Source: Dicaeum eximium
Lineage: Eukaryota > Chordata > Aves > Passeriformes > Dicaeidae
Reading direction: 5' to 3'
Assembly: GCA_013396995.1 (NCBI GenBank)
Contig: VWZP01008285.1
Location: forward strand, 186,833 to 250,832
Length of the DNA stretch: 64,000 bases
Shown: piece after piece, positions 1 to 11,924 of the stretch
Layout of the letters: each line of letters starts with the position of its first letter
How positions within the stretch are numbered: position 1 is the first letter of the stretch
Position numbers and translations under genes: made by a program
The notes under the pieces: model-generated
What the model saw: the letters and a program-made list of their open reading frames with translations, nothing else
Databases searched by the model: none
What the model was told of the DNA's origin: nothing

Positions 1-3000
1 AATTGTTTGATAATGTCTTCTGGTAAAAAACCTAAATGTTTTGATAAAAGAAACAGCACTTCAAACTACTCATAATTTTCATGGGCTGCTTTTCAAACTT
101 GTTCATGTATCTGAATTTTGAGTCAAGTGGCTCAAGGAAAAAAAAAATATTTCTCATTCTTGCCAAGAGACAAAAATCCTACCCAGAAGAACTACCACCA
201 CATAGAAACAAAATCCTTCCACAGGTTTGTATTGAGACACAACACCATCAAACACAAGAACTGAGTGGATAATTTTATACACCTTTTTAATGTGCATTTC
301 CACAATTCTTTTTCCTTTCAATGAGTATAGGGGTGCACTTTCAGAGGGAAGGATAAAACCAGTAGATTCATCTTCCATAGAAGAGCATAATTGATCACCA
401 CATCCACTGTGAATTCTGTCAGGACACTGTCAGCACTAACAGATCTTAATTGTCTGACCAGCTTTCCTGGACCCACCCCCCTCTTCCCCCCTCCAGACCC
501 CCTCTGTCCCTGTTCTCTAAGAGGGTTTCCCAGGTGGATCCCAGGTTCATGTCATCACCTAATCTCCAATCCTGTCTCATTCCTGCTGCCCCTGGATGGC
601 CCTGGCCCTGGTTCATGCCCTCTCCTGTGTCTGGGCTCCTGACAGATGCTGTCACAAGCTCCTGGCTCTCCTGACCCCAGCTGGTGAGAGCATTGCTTGT
701 GCTGGAGTTAGCCTTGGCCCCTGGCTCATCCTCCCTTGGGAGCAGCCCCACTGTCACTGTTCCCTGACAGACAGAACAAAAGTTTAGTGAACTTACAGCA
801 AGGCAAGTTCTCGATAACCATTAAGAAAATTTCCCAACTGTGGCCTTTTTTTAGGGTCCCTTCCAGTCCTAATTTCTCTGAAACTGTGAGGTGCTTGCAA
901 CAGCCAAAATTGAATCTAAATTCACTGGTTATAAAGCTAAGGGATTTCAGGTTTTGGTTGTTGTTGAGTTTTTTTGTTTGTTTGTTTTTATTTTGTTTTG
1001 GGTTTTTTTTTTCTTTTCTGAGTGGCTCCAGGGTGTATTTCCATGGTTCCTTGCAATTACAGCTGCCACATCCTCTTCAAAACTCTGTGGAACTGCTGCT
1101 CTGCAGCAGACCTGTAACTGATCTTATAACAAAATTTCAGTTAGCTGTCAGCTTTGGCACCAGTGGTGGTCCCACTCACCCAGCAGCTCCTCTTTCGCTT
1201 TTCTCACAGAATACAAGTGGATCTGCAGACAATCTGCTCTTGATGCCAGTAAGTGCATCTTGAGATTTTTCTATCTTCCAATAAGGTATATTCTGGCCAT
1301 CTTGAGAAAAAAAATAGTCTAGATAAGCTCATTTGGTATTCTTATAATATCTGTAACATTGAAGAGTAACAGATTTTGCTATTTTGCAAAATACCACTGT
1401 AAGCTTTCCTGTACAGTGAATTTTGTATGAGGCATGAATAAATTTCCTTGATACTGAGATGCCCAGCTGGGGTGTCTCAGGCCACAGCTTGTGTGACACA
1501 GCACCATGGCATCAACATGACGGCTGCCTCCAGACAAACATGTTAAATTAAAATAATCATGAGCACAAACTGGAAAATAAATGAGTTGGCTTTGTATTTG
1601 CAATGGAAATCAATCAGGGCACACAAGAGCTTTCACTTTGATGTTCTTACAGATTTGTATAATAGCTGTTTTGATGTTTGCCTGAGACGTGCCTCCATAT
1701 TTTTCCAGCCCTGTATCAGGAAGGAGAATACAAATATAACAGCTGACTCTCCCTTCTCCTTCACTTAAGTCTTCCATTGTGTATCAACACAAGGAAAGCA
1801 ACCCAAAAGATATATTACTTCAATTAAAGAAGTCAGGTACAGGCAATATGATGAAGTAGGAGATAAGCCCTATGTGCATGGTCAGAGGAACTACTCCAGT
1901 TACAGCTGAGCTGAATCGATACTTTGTTGACACCACCCACACACAAACACCCCCGCACCTCCCCACAGCTGCTTGTTCTCACCTTTAGCTGCTGCCTCAG
2001 CCAGGGATCCCTGCCATTGGGTTTGGGTTTCATTTGTTTGTCCCACTTTGAATGGGCTGAGGTATACAGGCTCTAAATCAGTTCTGAGAAATGACCTAAT
2101 TAAAAAAAAGGGTTGTTTCAAGCCAGCTCAATCTGTTGGTTAGAGATCAACCAGGCAAATACTTAAATGAATAGTACTGAGAGGTGAAATCTCTGCTGGC
2201 CTTGAGGTGTGGGAGGAGGAAGAGGTCAGGGAGATAAAAGATTTCCATGAATCTGCCACCTGCAGCACAGCTCGTGTCCCCACTCCATAAGGTAAAAAGC
2301 ATTACCTAAAATACAGAAATGAGAAGGAGATTCCCTTTACGGCACCCTCATTAGTTGTCTTAGTCTCAAATGACTGAAAGGACTGATTCAATCAGTTTTA
2401 AGACACCATAAAAGAAGTCAGCTCTACTAGTGGCTCAGCTCTACAAGCGTGGGGTTTTTCTGCAACCAAGAGGTTGAGTCCAAGTGCTGCTAAATGAAGA
2501 TTTTAATGAAGTTGCTTTAGATTATGTTTATTATCAGGAATTTGGTATCTGCCAGTTTAGCCTCTCCTTTGTGAAGTGACATGCTTTTAAACTTGTCAAG
2601 AAAAATATTTGTCATTTAAAAAAAATCTTTAACAACTAACCCATCTGTAATTATTAGACTTCTATGCTCTTCATCTTACTGCCTGCCTTCCATGTCTTCT
2701 TTGATGAAGTTTTCTCTAGCATTCATAAATAATTGACACTGTTGATGATTTTTCTTAAAGCATGACATCTATCAAAGACCTTAAGAGAATGGCAAAGATA
2801 AAATAGCATAGTATAGTTACTTACCCAGAGGAGAAATAAAAAATTCCAACTCCTTAAGATGCATGCCAGCTAGGATAGATTTTTCATTAGTATTATTATT
2901 ACTACCTTCCTTTTTTGTCTGTGTTCCTTTCTGGTTTTGTTTGTTTGTTTTTGGGTTGTTGGAGTTTTTTTAACAGTACTAATGTTTGATCATACCTGTT

Positions 3001-3069
3001 AATGAGCAAGGCAACACTTGAATCCTCCTGCACATTTGGGGTTCTGGCTTTTGTAGAAACAGAAAGTAA
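1..3069. other. Intergenic DNA, no gene recognised
   Basis: No recognisable exon or RNA gene. Visible structure is compositional only: a C-rich, moderately GC stretch at about 470-770, a T/G-rich tract at 951-1019, a short CA/C-rich patch near 1936-1967, and a GTTT-rich tract at 2931-2972. The open frames here (up to about 175 codons at 736-1263) run through the T/G tract, show no family resemblance, and are best read as chance. Confidence 0.7.
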
Positions 3070-3275
3070 ATTCTTCTCAGAAAAAATTTCTTCGTGGAAG
3101 AAGTTGTCAAACATTGGAACAGATTGCCCAAAAGTGGAGTCACCATGCCTGGAGGTGTTCAAGAAATGACTGGATGTAGCACTCAGTGCCATGATCTAGT
3201 TTTCAGGCTGGAGATCTATCAAAGGCTGGACTAAATGATCTTGGAAATCTTTTCCAACATAAATGATTCTGTGAT
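3070..3275 (+). mobile_element. CR1 LINE fragment, 3' end
   Basis: This matches the 3' non-coding end of the bird CR1 retrotransposon in the forward direction. It reads through the region corresponding to 'fails to ... first, then attgcccaaaagtggag', 'cctggaggtgttcaag', 'ctggactaaatgatcttgg' and ends in the hallmark 3' tail 'gattctgtgatcctg'. CR1 copies are usually 5'-truncated, and this one keeps only about 200 bases. The sequence is diverged, so it is an old insertion with no coding capacity. Confidence 0.85.
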
Positions 3276-4385
3276 CCTGCCTGGACGGGCTTCCTGCTAT
3301 ATTTTTTGCCACTACACTGAAAGGAAGAAGAGGCTGATTTTCCCATCAAATAAGAAAACACACTCTTGTAAGGTATGACTTTGGCCTTCAAAAATAGGCT
3401 TGTTTTCCTAAAGCGAATGCTTCCTTATCAGTGGTCTGAGACCCACAAACTCATAGGGTCACTTTCCAGTGCATCATGTGAACACCCTGATACTGCCCAC
3501 TAGCTTGGGTATGAGTGGGGGTTTTTTTTAGAATAAAGTATAAATATTTCTAGCTTGACCTTTGAAGACAGTCTAGGTATTAAGTGGTATTGCTTCTCCC
3601 CTCTACTAGTTTATATTGAACTATATCCTTTTCATGACTGGCCCTGTGAATCAAAGTGAAAGCCTGACTGTGTTAGTCTCAGCAAAAGTTACATTGCTTG
3701 CCAAGTTTAATCACACAGGTCCAGGCACTGCACACTAAAAAAGGAGGACAAAAGTTACAGATTCATACACTCCACAAGCTCACTGTAGTCTTACATTAGC
3801 TATGAAAATTTAATCTGATCATCAAAACAATGTGTAACTTCTTGACTTCATCACTGGCTTGGTTGGTAAAATAAATGGTCAGAAATGGTCTTCTGCAAGG
3901 CGTTCATCTCAGATTTACACTGTGGTTTAACTTGCAAAAATTTAAAAAAAATAATTACACTGTCAGAGTGAGGGTAGCCTCAGGTAGTTGCTAACTCCTC
4001 AGGGGGAAAAACAATTAAGAAGCTATTCAAGAATATTGGGTGCACCTGCAAGATGTCTGCAATACTGTAAGTCAGGGATAAAAACCTGAAATTAAGTGGA
4101 GGGCAGTATTTGCAGGTCTATGTCTGAAAAAGGACACAGACTTAGTGTGCTAAGACTGTAAGTAAGTTTTAGAGCTAAGGGCCCTCTTCTGGAACTAAAC
4201 AGGTCTAGCATTATGAAGGCAGTATTTTTTTTCCTGATTAGAAAGTGCTATTTTGAAGGACAGTATAATTGTCCTAAGACAAGGCAGCCCCACTCCACTG
4301 TACTAAGAAGGAGATATTACTCCTATTATCCTAGTGATGAGAGGGTGTCATTTGGTGGTCTGTTTTGTTTTCTCTGCATCAATTG
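3276..4385. other. Intergenic DNA, nothing recognised
   Basis: The stretch lies between two CR1 fragments. I see only AT-rich unique sequence, with no long reading frame and no repeat or RNA signature. Confidence 0.6.
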
Positions 4386-4520
4386 TGAGATCACTGTTGA
4401 ATACTGTGTCCAATTCTGAAATTAGTACCTCCAAAAAGATACTGAAAAATTTGAAATGGCCTCAGAGAAGAGCTCTGAGAATGACTCAAGGAAAGGACTC
4501 ATCTGGAAAGGTCCAAGAAG
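4386..4520 (+). mobile_element. Possible CR1 LINE fragment, internal part
   Basis: The phrase 'actgtgtccaattctg' followed by 'cctcagagaagagctctgag' corresponds to the CR1 stretch that normally describes 'actgtgtccagctctggg ... gtccagaggagagctacaaagatgat'. The match is partial and diverged, with no 3' tail, so the edges are approximate. It could be the same insertion event as the tail at 3070-3275 only if rearranged, which is unlikely given the order. Confidence 0.5.
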
Positions 4521-5389
4521 GAAGGAAAGAAAAACTGTATATATCTGTAAGTATACAGTAGACTACTGAAGTTGCATACAGATAAATGAAACCAAAGGTT
4601 TGTTTTGTCTTAAAAAAAACCAAAACAAAACAAAAACCAAACAAACACAAAGCTAACTCAGATTTCCCATACCAAGCAAAAGTTCAGTTGTTTTCAGTCC
4701 CTGAGGTTACCTGCAATGGGAACTGTGACTTTGTGAAGAAAGCTGGGGTGAGACGCAGAGGATCAAAGGCCAGGGCTGCAGGGCAGTGCAGGTGAGAGAC
4801 TCAGGGCAGCTCCTGCAGGTCACTGCCCGGCCATGGCAGGACACGCAGGACAGCTGCTCCCAACATGCCGTGTGGGGCCACACCTGGGCACGGGGGTACT
4901 AGATGACTACTCCAGCAATAAGAAAAGGGTTCAGCTCTTGTCTTTGTTTCCTTTTCCTCAGCCTTCCTTGCCCAGGTACTGCCACGGCTTGTGTCCCGGT
5001 GCTGAGCTGGGATGAAGCAGTGGCATGGGAAGGCTTTGCCATGGCAACCCCGTGACAGGGCAAAAGGGTGAACCGGGGCTCTCTTGTGTTCTTGCTGTCA
5101 CCCCAAACAAGCTGATCAGTGATCGTGTTCACTTTAACAACCCTCAAGGCTGGCTGTAAATCAGCGAGCCTGACCTGACTTACGAAAGCCTTAAATCCGT
5201 AGTAGGCAAGTAGCTCCTTCGCCTCTGGAACAGGTGGGTTGACTTAACGGAATTAACTACAAACATAGCTGCCTCTCAGGCGTCTCAGTAATGCCCTGGA
5301 AAACACTGCAGTGGGTGAAGCAGGTGTACGCTTCCCGGAAATTACCAAGCACGTGTTGGTAATTCAATAAGCAGCGAATCCCAAATCGT
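4521..5389. other. Intergenic DNA leading into a CpG-rich patch
   Basis: An A-rich CAAA-type tract lies at 4609-4652. GC content rises from about 4740 onward. No gene or transposon family is recognised. Confidence 0.55.
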
Positions 5390-5745
5390 GCAGGCCTGAC
5401 GGGGAGCGTGAGGGCATCACCGCACCCGCCACAGCCGCAGCTCCCTCAGAGCTCGCCCAGGAGCGGCGTAACGCGGCTGCCCTGGCCAATCCACCGCCAG
5501 GTGGCGGCGCGGGCCGGGCCTGTGGGGCCGGGCCCGCCCTTCTCCCGCAGAGACCACTCTTCTCTGACTTCCCTTTTTTTGCTGGGACTGCTCTTCTTCT
5601 GGTGGTGGTTCTGCCGTGCCCGTGGCTGCCCTCAGCACTCAGCTGCCCGCTGGAGAGGGAGCCGGGCCCGCTCGCTGCCAGCCCCGTGCGGAGCTCGGAG
5701 CGGGAGCGCTGTGTGGGCTCGGTAGCTGAGAGGGGTGTGCGTTTC
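5390..5745. promoter_or_regulatory. Orphan CpG-rich island with CCAAT box
   Basis: CpG dinucleotides are dense here (for example the runs around 5455-5520) although the surrounding tens of kilobases are AT-rich and CpG-poor. A CCAAT box is visible at 5486-5490, beside GC-rich Sp1-like sequence at about 5495-5540. No coding exon is recognised downstream in either direction. The patch lies 23 kb upstream of the USP25 island and stops just before a CR1 copy at 5751. It could be the promoter of an unannotated non-coding RNA, a distant alternative USP25 promoter, or a GC-rich remnant with no function. Open frames across it are the usual by-product of high GC. Confidence 0.5.
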
Positions 5746-5750
5746 GAAAA

Positions 5751-6168
5751 ACAGAATCACAGGATAGTTCGGGTTGGAAAGGGCCTCTGAGATCACCCTC
5801 TCCAGGTGACCCTGGCTTGGCAGGGGGTTTGGAGTGGGTGGCACAGGAATGTGTCCAGGTGGGTTTGAAGTGTCTGAAGAGAAGGAGACTGTGTGCCCTC
5901 TCTGGGCGGCTGATCCAGGGCTCTGCTACCCTAAATGCAAAGTTCTTCCTGATGTTCAGATGGAAATTCTTGTATTTTAGTTTATTGCCACTGCTTCTGG
6001 TACTGTTGCTGGACACCACTGAAAAAAGCGTGGCTCCAACATCTTGGCCCCCGCCTTGGATATATTTGTAGTACTGATGAGCTCCCCTATCAGCCTTCTC
6101 CAGACTGAGCAGGCCCAGCTCCTGCAATCTCTCCTCATAAGAGAGATACTCCAGACTCATCATCAGCT
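5751..6168 (-). mobile_element. CR1 LINE fragment, antisense
   Basis: Read on the minus strand this is a CR1 3' region. The left edge carries the reverse complement of the tail ('cagaatcacagg') followed by 'gttggaaagggcctctgagatcacc', and the right edge matches the CR1 segment that reads 'agactgagcaggcccagctcc' and 'ctcctcataagagagatactcc'. About 420 bases remain, 5'-truncated, with no intact reverse transcriptase. The minus-strand open frame through it and the neighbouring CpG patch is not a gene. Confidence 0.93.
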
Positions 6169-9100
6169 TTAGTCAGATGGTTACTGACCTATAATTATTG
6201 TTTTAAAACTGTTTAGAGCATTGAAGTTGTCAGATTTGTGAGGCAATAACTCTTTTACTATGGTGCCATTAGAATACTGCCTTGGGGAGATGCAACTATA
6301 TAGAGCTGGCTTGTGTAAATTCCTCATGGTAGTGTATTTAGCTGGATTAGTTCCTTTAAACAAATCTCCTCAGGCTTAAGTTTTAAATTTAAGATACTGA
6401 GCAATTCTGCTGAAGTTGGAGAAATAGAGAATTCGGTATGGAAATTCATTGAATCAGGACTAGGCTATATATTCACCCTCTTTAAAACATTTTCCCTTTG
6501 GAATGTGGGTAGAAGCTAGGTGAAAAACCTGTTTTACCTTCTTTGGGTTTTCCCAGTGTGCCTGTAGCCATAGCACAACTGGTCAGCCTGCCAAATGTGT
6601 GAGGAAAATAGTAAAGATGCTGCCACAACATATAGTTCTGCCTCAGCATGAGCTTAGACATTTGCTGGCTTTAGCAAAGTTCTGCTCAAATGAAGGTCTG
6701 AAAGGGATAGAGGTATTAATAATTTATTATAAATCTGTTATGGATGACAAGGAAAGCAAGCTCTCTGAAAATGAACACAAGCCATGGTGTTTGTCTCAAG
6801 GGTTCCATTACTCAAGCTGAGATAGCAACAAAGCACTTTGAAGGTTAATTATGGACCATATGATGGCAGCAACAGGTGAGATGTGGTAATCATGTCATCA
6901 CCAGAGATGCTTTAGAGACTTACATTTCCAAAGGTCTGTATTTAAAAGATGAAGGGAGATACTGCAAAAGCTAGGAAGTGGTGAGAGAGAAAGCATGAAG
7001 AAAAACTCACCTAGTGAGCATTTAGAAGTGACTCTTGAGTCAGTGAAATACCATTCTGCTTGTCTAGCATGGGGCAATTCATTTTAGCATATAAAGGAAT
7101 TCGGGAAACCAGAATGAGTTTGCAAGATAGCGATTAAATAATTAAACTTCATTCACACTTTCTGTTGTTAAGGAGAATATATACTGATTTATAGAGGCTA
7201 TTAAAAATTACTGTATTATTTTGATGGCTTATATATGGTTCTAGCCCTTTACTGCTGACAAAAAATCTGAAAATTCCTAAGAAAATTTTAAAGTCAGTTT
7301 CCTATGATGAAGGAAATCCTGTCAGATGTTAGATGGAGCCTGACTAATTAAGAAGCTGTTTTCAGGCTCTGCTAGATCAGAGATTGTTCTTGATTTCCAT
7401 CTTAATAAGAAATCATTGATGGCTTTATATGGTTATTAAAATATGACCTGAATATTGCAACCTGTTACAGGTAATGTTGATATGGAAGTGGCACAGAGAG
7501 GGAAAAGTTCATCACACTTTTCTATTTTTTAGTTGTTTCCAGTTCATACCATCTCTGCAAATCAAATTAAGGAACTTTATCATTCTTATTAAATTTACTG
7601 GTCAGGAGCTGAGGAACATTATTAAGTGCTTGCATTTGCTGCTTGAAATACAACAAGAAGCAAAGATGTGTAAGACACCAGTAAAGAGCAATTTTATGCC
7701 TGGTGCTTTCAAGCTCACCTCTGTAGATACTATTTACATATCATCACTAGTCCTTCTTCATATTCTTCTTGTCACCTGCAGAAGAGGAGACACAGCACAG
7801 GGAGAGGGAATTAAATAATAAAAGGGATGAAATTCAAATGTAGGAGGAGGCAGAGTAGTAATGAGATTTTATATAATGCTCTTTATCTTGAGTACTTTTT
7901 AAAGCTGAACTGAACAGTAACTGTAAAGGAGGTGTTGCTTCCTTCCCTAGCTCAGAAATCCCTAAACTGTAGCACTATTAGCTGTTAGTCAGACTGTGGC
8001 ATAAACCCCTAATCTGTCCTGGGGCCTTGTGCATGTGTTAGGTACTGAGGGTAGTGTTACTAAGAGGTTACTCATACCCTTCTCTCATATGATTTAATTA
8101 ATACAGAGCAAGTGACTCCAAAACCTAAGAGCATCCAGAGCCGAGTAATTGTGGACTGTCTCAAATCTCAAAGAATGTGTGAGTGGATGCTATTAGCCTG
8201 ATTATGTAGCAGCAAGGGTTTAAACATAGATTATGAGGCATATAATTTTATTCCTTAAGGGGCAACTGATTTGACAGTGAGCACCCTTTGTGGGGAAGAT
8301 AGCTTTCTAGAGGAGCTGTGGGACTGGCCAGCTGTTATTTCTGGGAGCACGTAAGTCCTGTTGGATGCTGCAAGTGTTCATGCCTGATCTGTAGTGCTCT
8401 AAGAGCATTTACAGGCACCCTGACTCACCACGATGTCTCCTGTTCTTACTCTTTTTTAGGACTTAGTGTTTAATGAAAAAAAAATTTACCTTGTTTATAC
8501 CACTTCTGTATCTGTAGCAAGATTTGTATCAGATGTCACAGGCTCACTCCTTAGAAATCTCACACAGCAGACATTTATGTTTCAGAGGAATGGCACTTGG
8601 AAAAATCAGCTCCAAAAACTTTGTTGACCTTCTGTGAGCTGTGTTAAATGACCTGTATTAGAACAGAGAACCAGCAGTAATTGTGTGCTCAGTTTTAGCT
8701 GCTCAGGAAAAGGTGCAATCACAAAGGTACACAGGAGGAGTCTGAGAAGACTATTCCTATCAAGTTTTATGTTTCTTAAAATTTTCGTTTCCAATTATTG
8801 ATGAGATCTGCTTTGGAAGATTGTAATTGTTTATAACATAATTTCTGTTCAGTAACACTGCCTCAGTTCTCTCGCTGTCAGAGATTCCTAAAACACAGTT
8901 GTGTCTAATACTATAGAAACATAATTATGTGACTATTTCAGAGGAAGTTCAGCTTTATTTGGGCTGAACAACTGGAAGAATTTTAGCTACTTCATGATTT
9001 GGAAAAATATTTCTGAATTCTCCCAGAGGATTTTTTTTTTAAGATCATCTGATAGCATGCACAATAAACTAAATTATTATAACACCAGGAATCAATCAGA

Positions 9101-11384
9101 AATAATTTCAAGATAAAAGGAGACTGTATATATGCAAATACCATACCAGATATTTCATAACAACCCCTTCAAAATTGTAATTTGCAACTTGAAAGACTAA
9201 ATAATCTGATTTTCTTAGAAGTGTATTTCAAATGCCTCTTGATTTGGAGCAATTGATACCTTCTAATTTGAAGGACCTTTTCAAGTCTGGACTAATCCCC
9301 ATTTCCTTTTCAAAACCAGAGAGAATGTGTAGGAGTTGCTGCTGTGAAGATGCATTACCATCTCAAAAGTGGCTGTTAAGAAATTATTTAGAAATAATAA
9401 ACTAGAATTATCAATACTTGAACTAGCTGTAGTTTAGCCATTGAAGTAATGGAAGTGGCAATACAAGATTTTGATAGGAATAATTGGGTCTCAGCAGGTA
9501 AGTTGGGTAAAACTCTGTTCCTTCCTCCCATGGATGGCCTCTAATATAAACTTCTCACACTTGACCAGCTAGTGTCAAGTTAACTTGGCTATCTCTACAG
9601 TGCTGCTCTAGCTAAGTTCTCTTTGTGTGAAAACTCTTCAAAGTTGCTGGTCTAAAATGGTTTCTGAATCCTCTTTTTTTTCTTTCCCTTAATTCCAAAG
9701 TAATAGTAATACATGCTTATTCATAGGGCAATACATATTTTTCTTTTAAGAGCATGTCATTTAATTTCTGTAGTCCAGGCTATCTTGTATAAAAGTTCAA
9801 TTCCCATATATTAAAAACCCTGCCTTTTTTTCAGCTGGAAGAAGAGATTCAAATGTTTCATTCTTGAGATCACCACCTCAAGCTTCACCTTTGAAGATAT
9901 CTAAAAACAGGATATGAATTTCTTACTGTACCAGCTGAAGCAGAGTGAGTTAAGTATGGTGCCAAGGTAAATAACCTATTTTAATACATATTTTATATCA
10001 AATGATCCCTAACATTGTACTCAAGTAATAGTCAATTACTGCTATGGAGAGTGTTTACCATACTGCAGTGTGTAGTGGTTTGTTTTCCATATGCTTAGAA
10101 AATAGGTCCAAAGATAGACAGTCACATGAAAAATGTCCAGATTTTTATTGCTGTGCCATCTGTGCTGACTAATTCTCTAGTTTCTAGTTTGCATTAATGG
10201 CATCATGAAAACTTATGACAAAGAGGAGGGAAATAATCACAGGTGATTCAAAGTTATTCCTGCAATATCTGAAATCTGTAAATTTGTCAGATTATATGTA
10301 TTTCAACATTTGTCTCAAGGAAAGTTAACATGAGCAGTGGTTTGAACAGAAGGGCAGGCCAAAAATTAGGCTGAGAAGTGAATGGACCAATCTAAGCTGT
10401 ACTGTTCAGGTAATATGGTACCTATCATATTCCCTCAGAGCCTGTCCCTGCTGATTTTAAATTCTTCAAATGTTATTTCCCTTTTCTTCTATGTGAGAGT
10501 GAGGAAAAAACTGTATGTATATTGTGTATGTGTCTAGAACAGCTTAGTGGAAACCTTAGTTCAAAAAATGAGATTTTAGTGAGAAATTTTGTTGGTATGG
10601 GATGAGATTTAGTCATCCACTTTTGCAGGAAAGGCTTCCAAAGTATGAATCTAGTTCTTGAAAAAGTTCTTTTCCTGCTGTGATAATTTCTGTAAGAAGG
10701 ATGCCATGATATATTTGTAGCTTTCTTTGAATTCAGAAAAAATGTTTACATATACAGCATGGCAGTTATTTATAAAGATCCAAAATATTATTGTATGGGT
10801 TTGGGAAGGGATGGCTAGGTCTCAGAGTTTTCATGGTATCATCATTACTTTTATTTTCAGCAAAGTGACAAGAAGCGGTTGTGTAAGCCTTAATTATACC
10901 TATTAATTTAATTTTTCCTTCTCATTCATTCCTATTTAAATAAGTAACAGAAGTTAAGTACAGTTTTAGAAATTCTTGTGGAAGTTTGAAATGTTTGCCA
11001 TAGTCTCGGCAATGTTTTTTCTATAGGTGGAGTAGTGAAAAAATTACTTTTAAAAAAAGAATGCTTAAGAAGATCAATGCTTTGTAACTGAGGGTGGCAC
11101 AGAGCCCAGTTCAGGGAGAAAAGATGCTCCTACAGGAACTACCTGAGGTTGTTTAACAATGTGGAAAAGAATCTTGCTTGTTCACGGGTCTTTTGCACTC
11201 AGATTTTGGAATTTGATTTCTAGGTTGTTAATGATAAGGCTAATTACACAAAGAGGATACCTAACAGGTAGAATCATAGGTTTCAAGGGGTTGTGATATT
11301 ACTTTTTCCATAAATTCTTATGGTGAATGACTATGGTGTTATGTTGCTGAAAAAGCTCAGAGTATTTGGGCCATAAATTACTGT
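6169..11384. other. Intergenic DNA, nothing recognised
   Basis: About 5 kb of AT-rich unique sequence. The longest frame (7474-7818, 114 codons) has no recognisable family features. No RNA gene, transposon or tandem array stands out. Confidence 0.6.
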
Positions 11385-11411
11385 CTGTACACTCCCTTAA
11401 AGAGTGTACAG
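11385..11411. repeat. Perfect 10-bp inverted repeat
   Basis: Arm ctgtacactc (11385-11394) and its exact reverse complement gagtgtacag (11402-11411) are separated by a 7-base spacer. It sits immediately at the left end of the CR1 copy that follows. Function unknown. Confidence 0.8.
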
Positions 11412-11924
11412 TGAACTACAGGTTGAGGGCAGAGTGGCTGGAAAGCAGAAAAGGACCTGGGGGTGCTGGTCAGTATTGGCTAAACATGAGCCAGCTGTGC
11501 CCAGGTGGCCAAGAGGGCCAATGGCACCTGGCCTGGATCAACAATAGTGTGGCAGCAGGACCAGGGCAGTGACTGTCCCCTCTACTGGCACTGCTGAAAC
11601 CACACCTCAAATCCTGTGTTCATTCAGCTTTGGGCTCCTCACCACAAGAAGGACATTGAAGTGTTGTATATCTGTTCTTCTTCTAGAGAAGGTTTACATC
11701 AGGTGTGAGGAAACATTTCTTCACAGAAAGGGTTGTTAAGCATTAGAATAGGCTGCCCAGGGAAGTGTTGGAGACACCATCCCTGGAGGTTATTTAAAAG
11801 ATGTGTAGATGTGGCACTGAGGGATATGGCTTAATGGCCATATCCATCCTTGGAAATGCTGGGTTAATGGTTGGGCTAAAAAATCTTAAAGGTCTTTTTC
11901 AACCTTAACAATACCATGGTTCTA
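11412..11924 (+). mobile_element. CR1 LINE fragment with internal deletion
   Basis: Forward CR1. It starts in the segment 'ggcagagtggctggaaagcag ... gaaaaggacctgggggtgctgg', continues through 'aacatgagccagctgtgccc', 'gtggccaagagggccaatgg' and 'cctcaccacaagaaggacat', then jumps to the 3' segment 'aaacatttcttcacagaaag' and ends near the tail 'accatggttctatc'. The CR1 part normally lying between those two segments is largely missing, at about 11660-11690. The element covers the residual end of the reverse-transcriptase frame plus the 3' UTR and is not coding. Confidence 0.93.

Noticed and set aside
5408..6163. Open frames of 105 (+) and 174 (-) codons over the CpG patch and CR1
   Set aside because: They run through high-GC sequence and an antisense CR1 fragment, with Pro/Ala/Arg-rich translations that lack any recognisable domain.
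11272..11300. Short 'agaatcatagg' resembling a CR1 tail
   Set aside because: Only about a dozen bases match and no CR1 body follows on either side.
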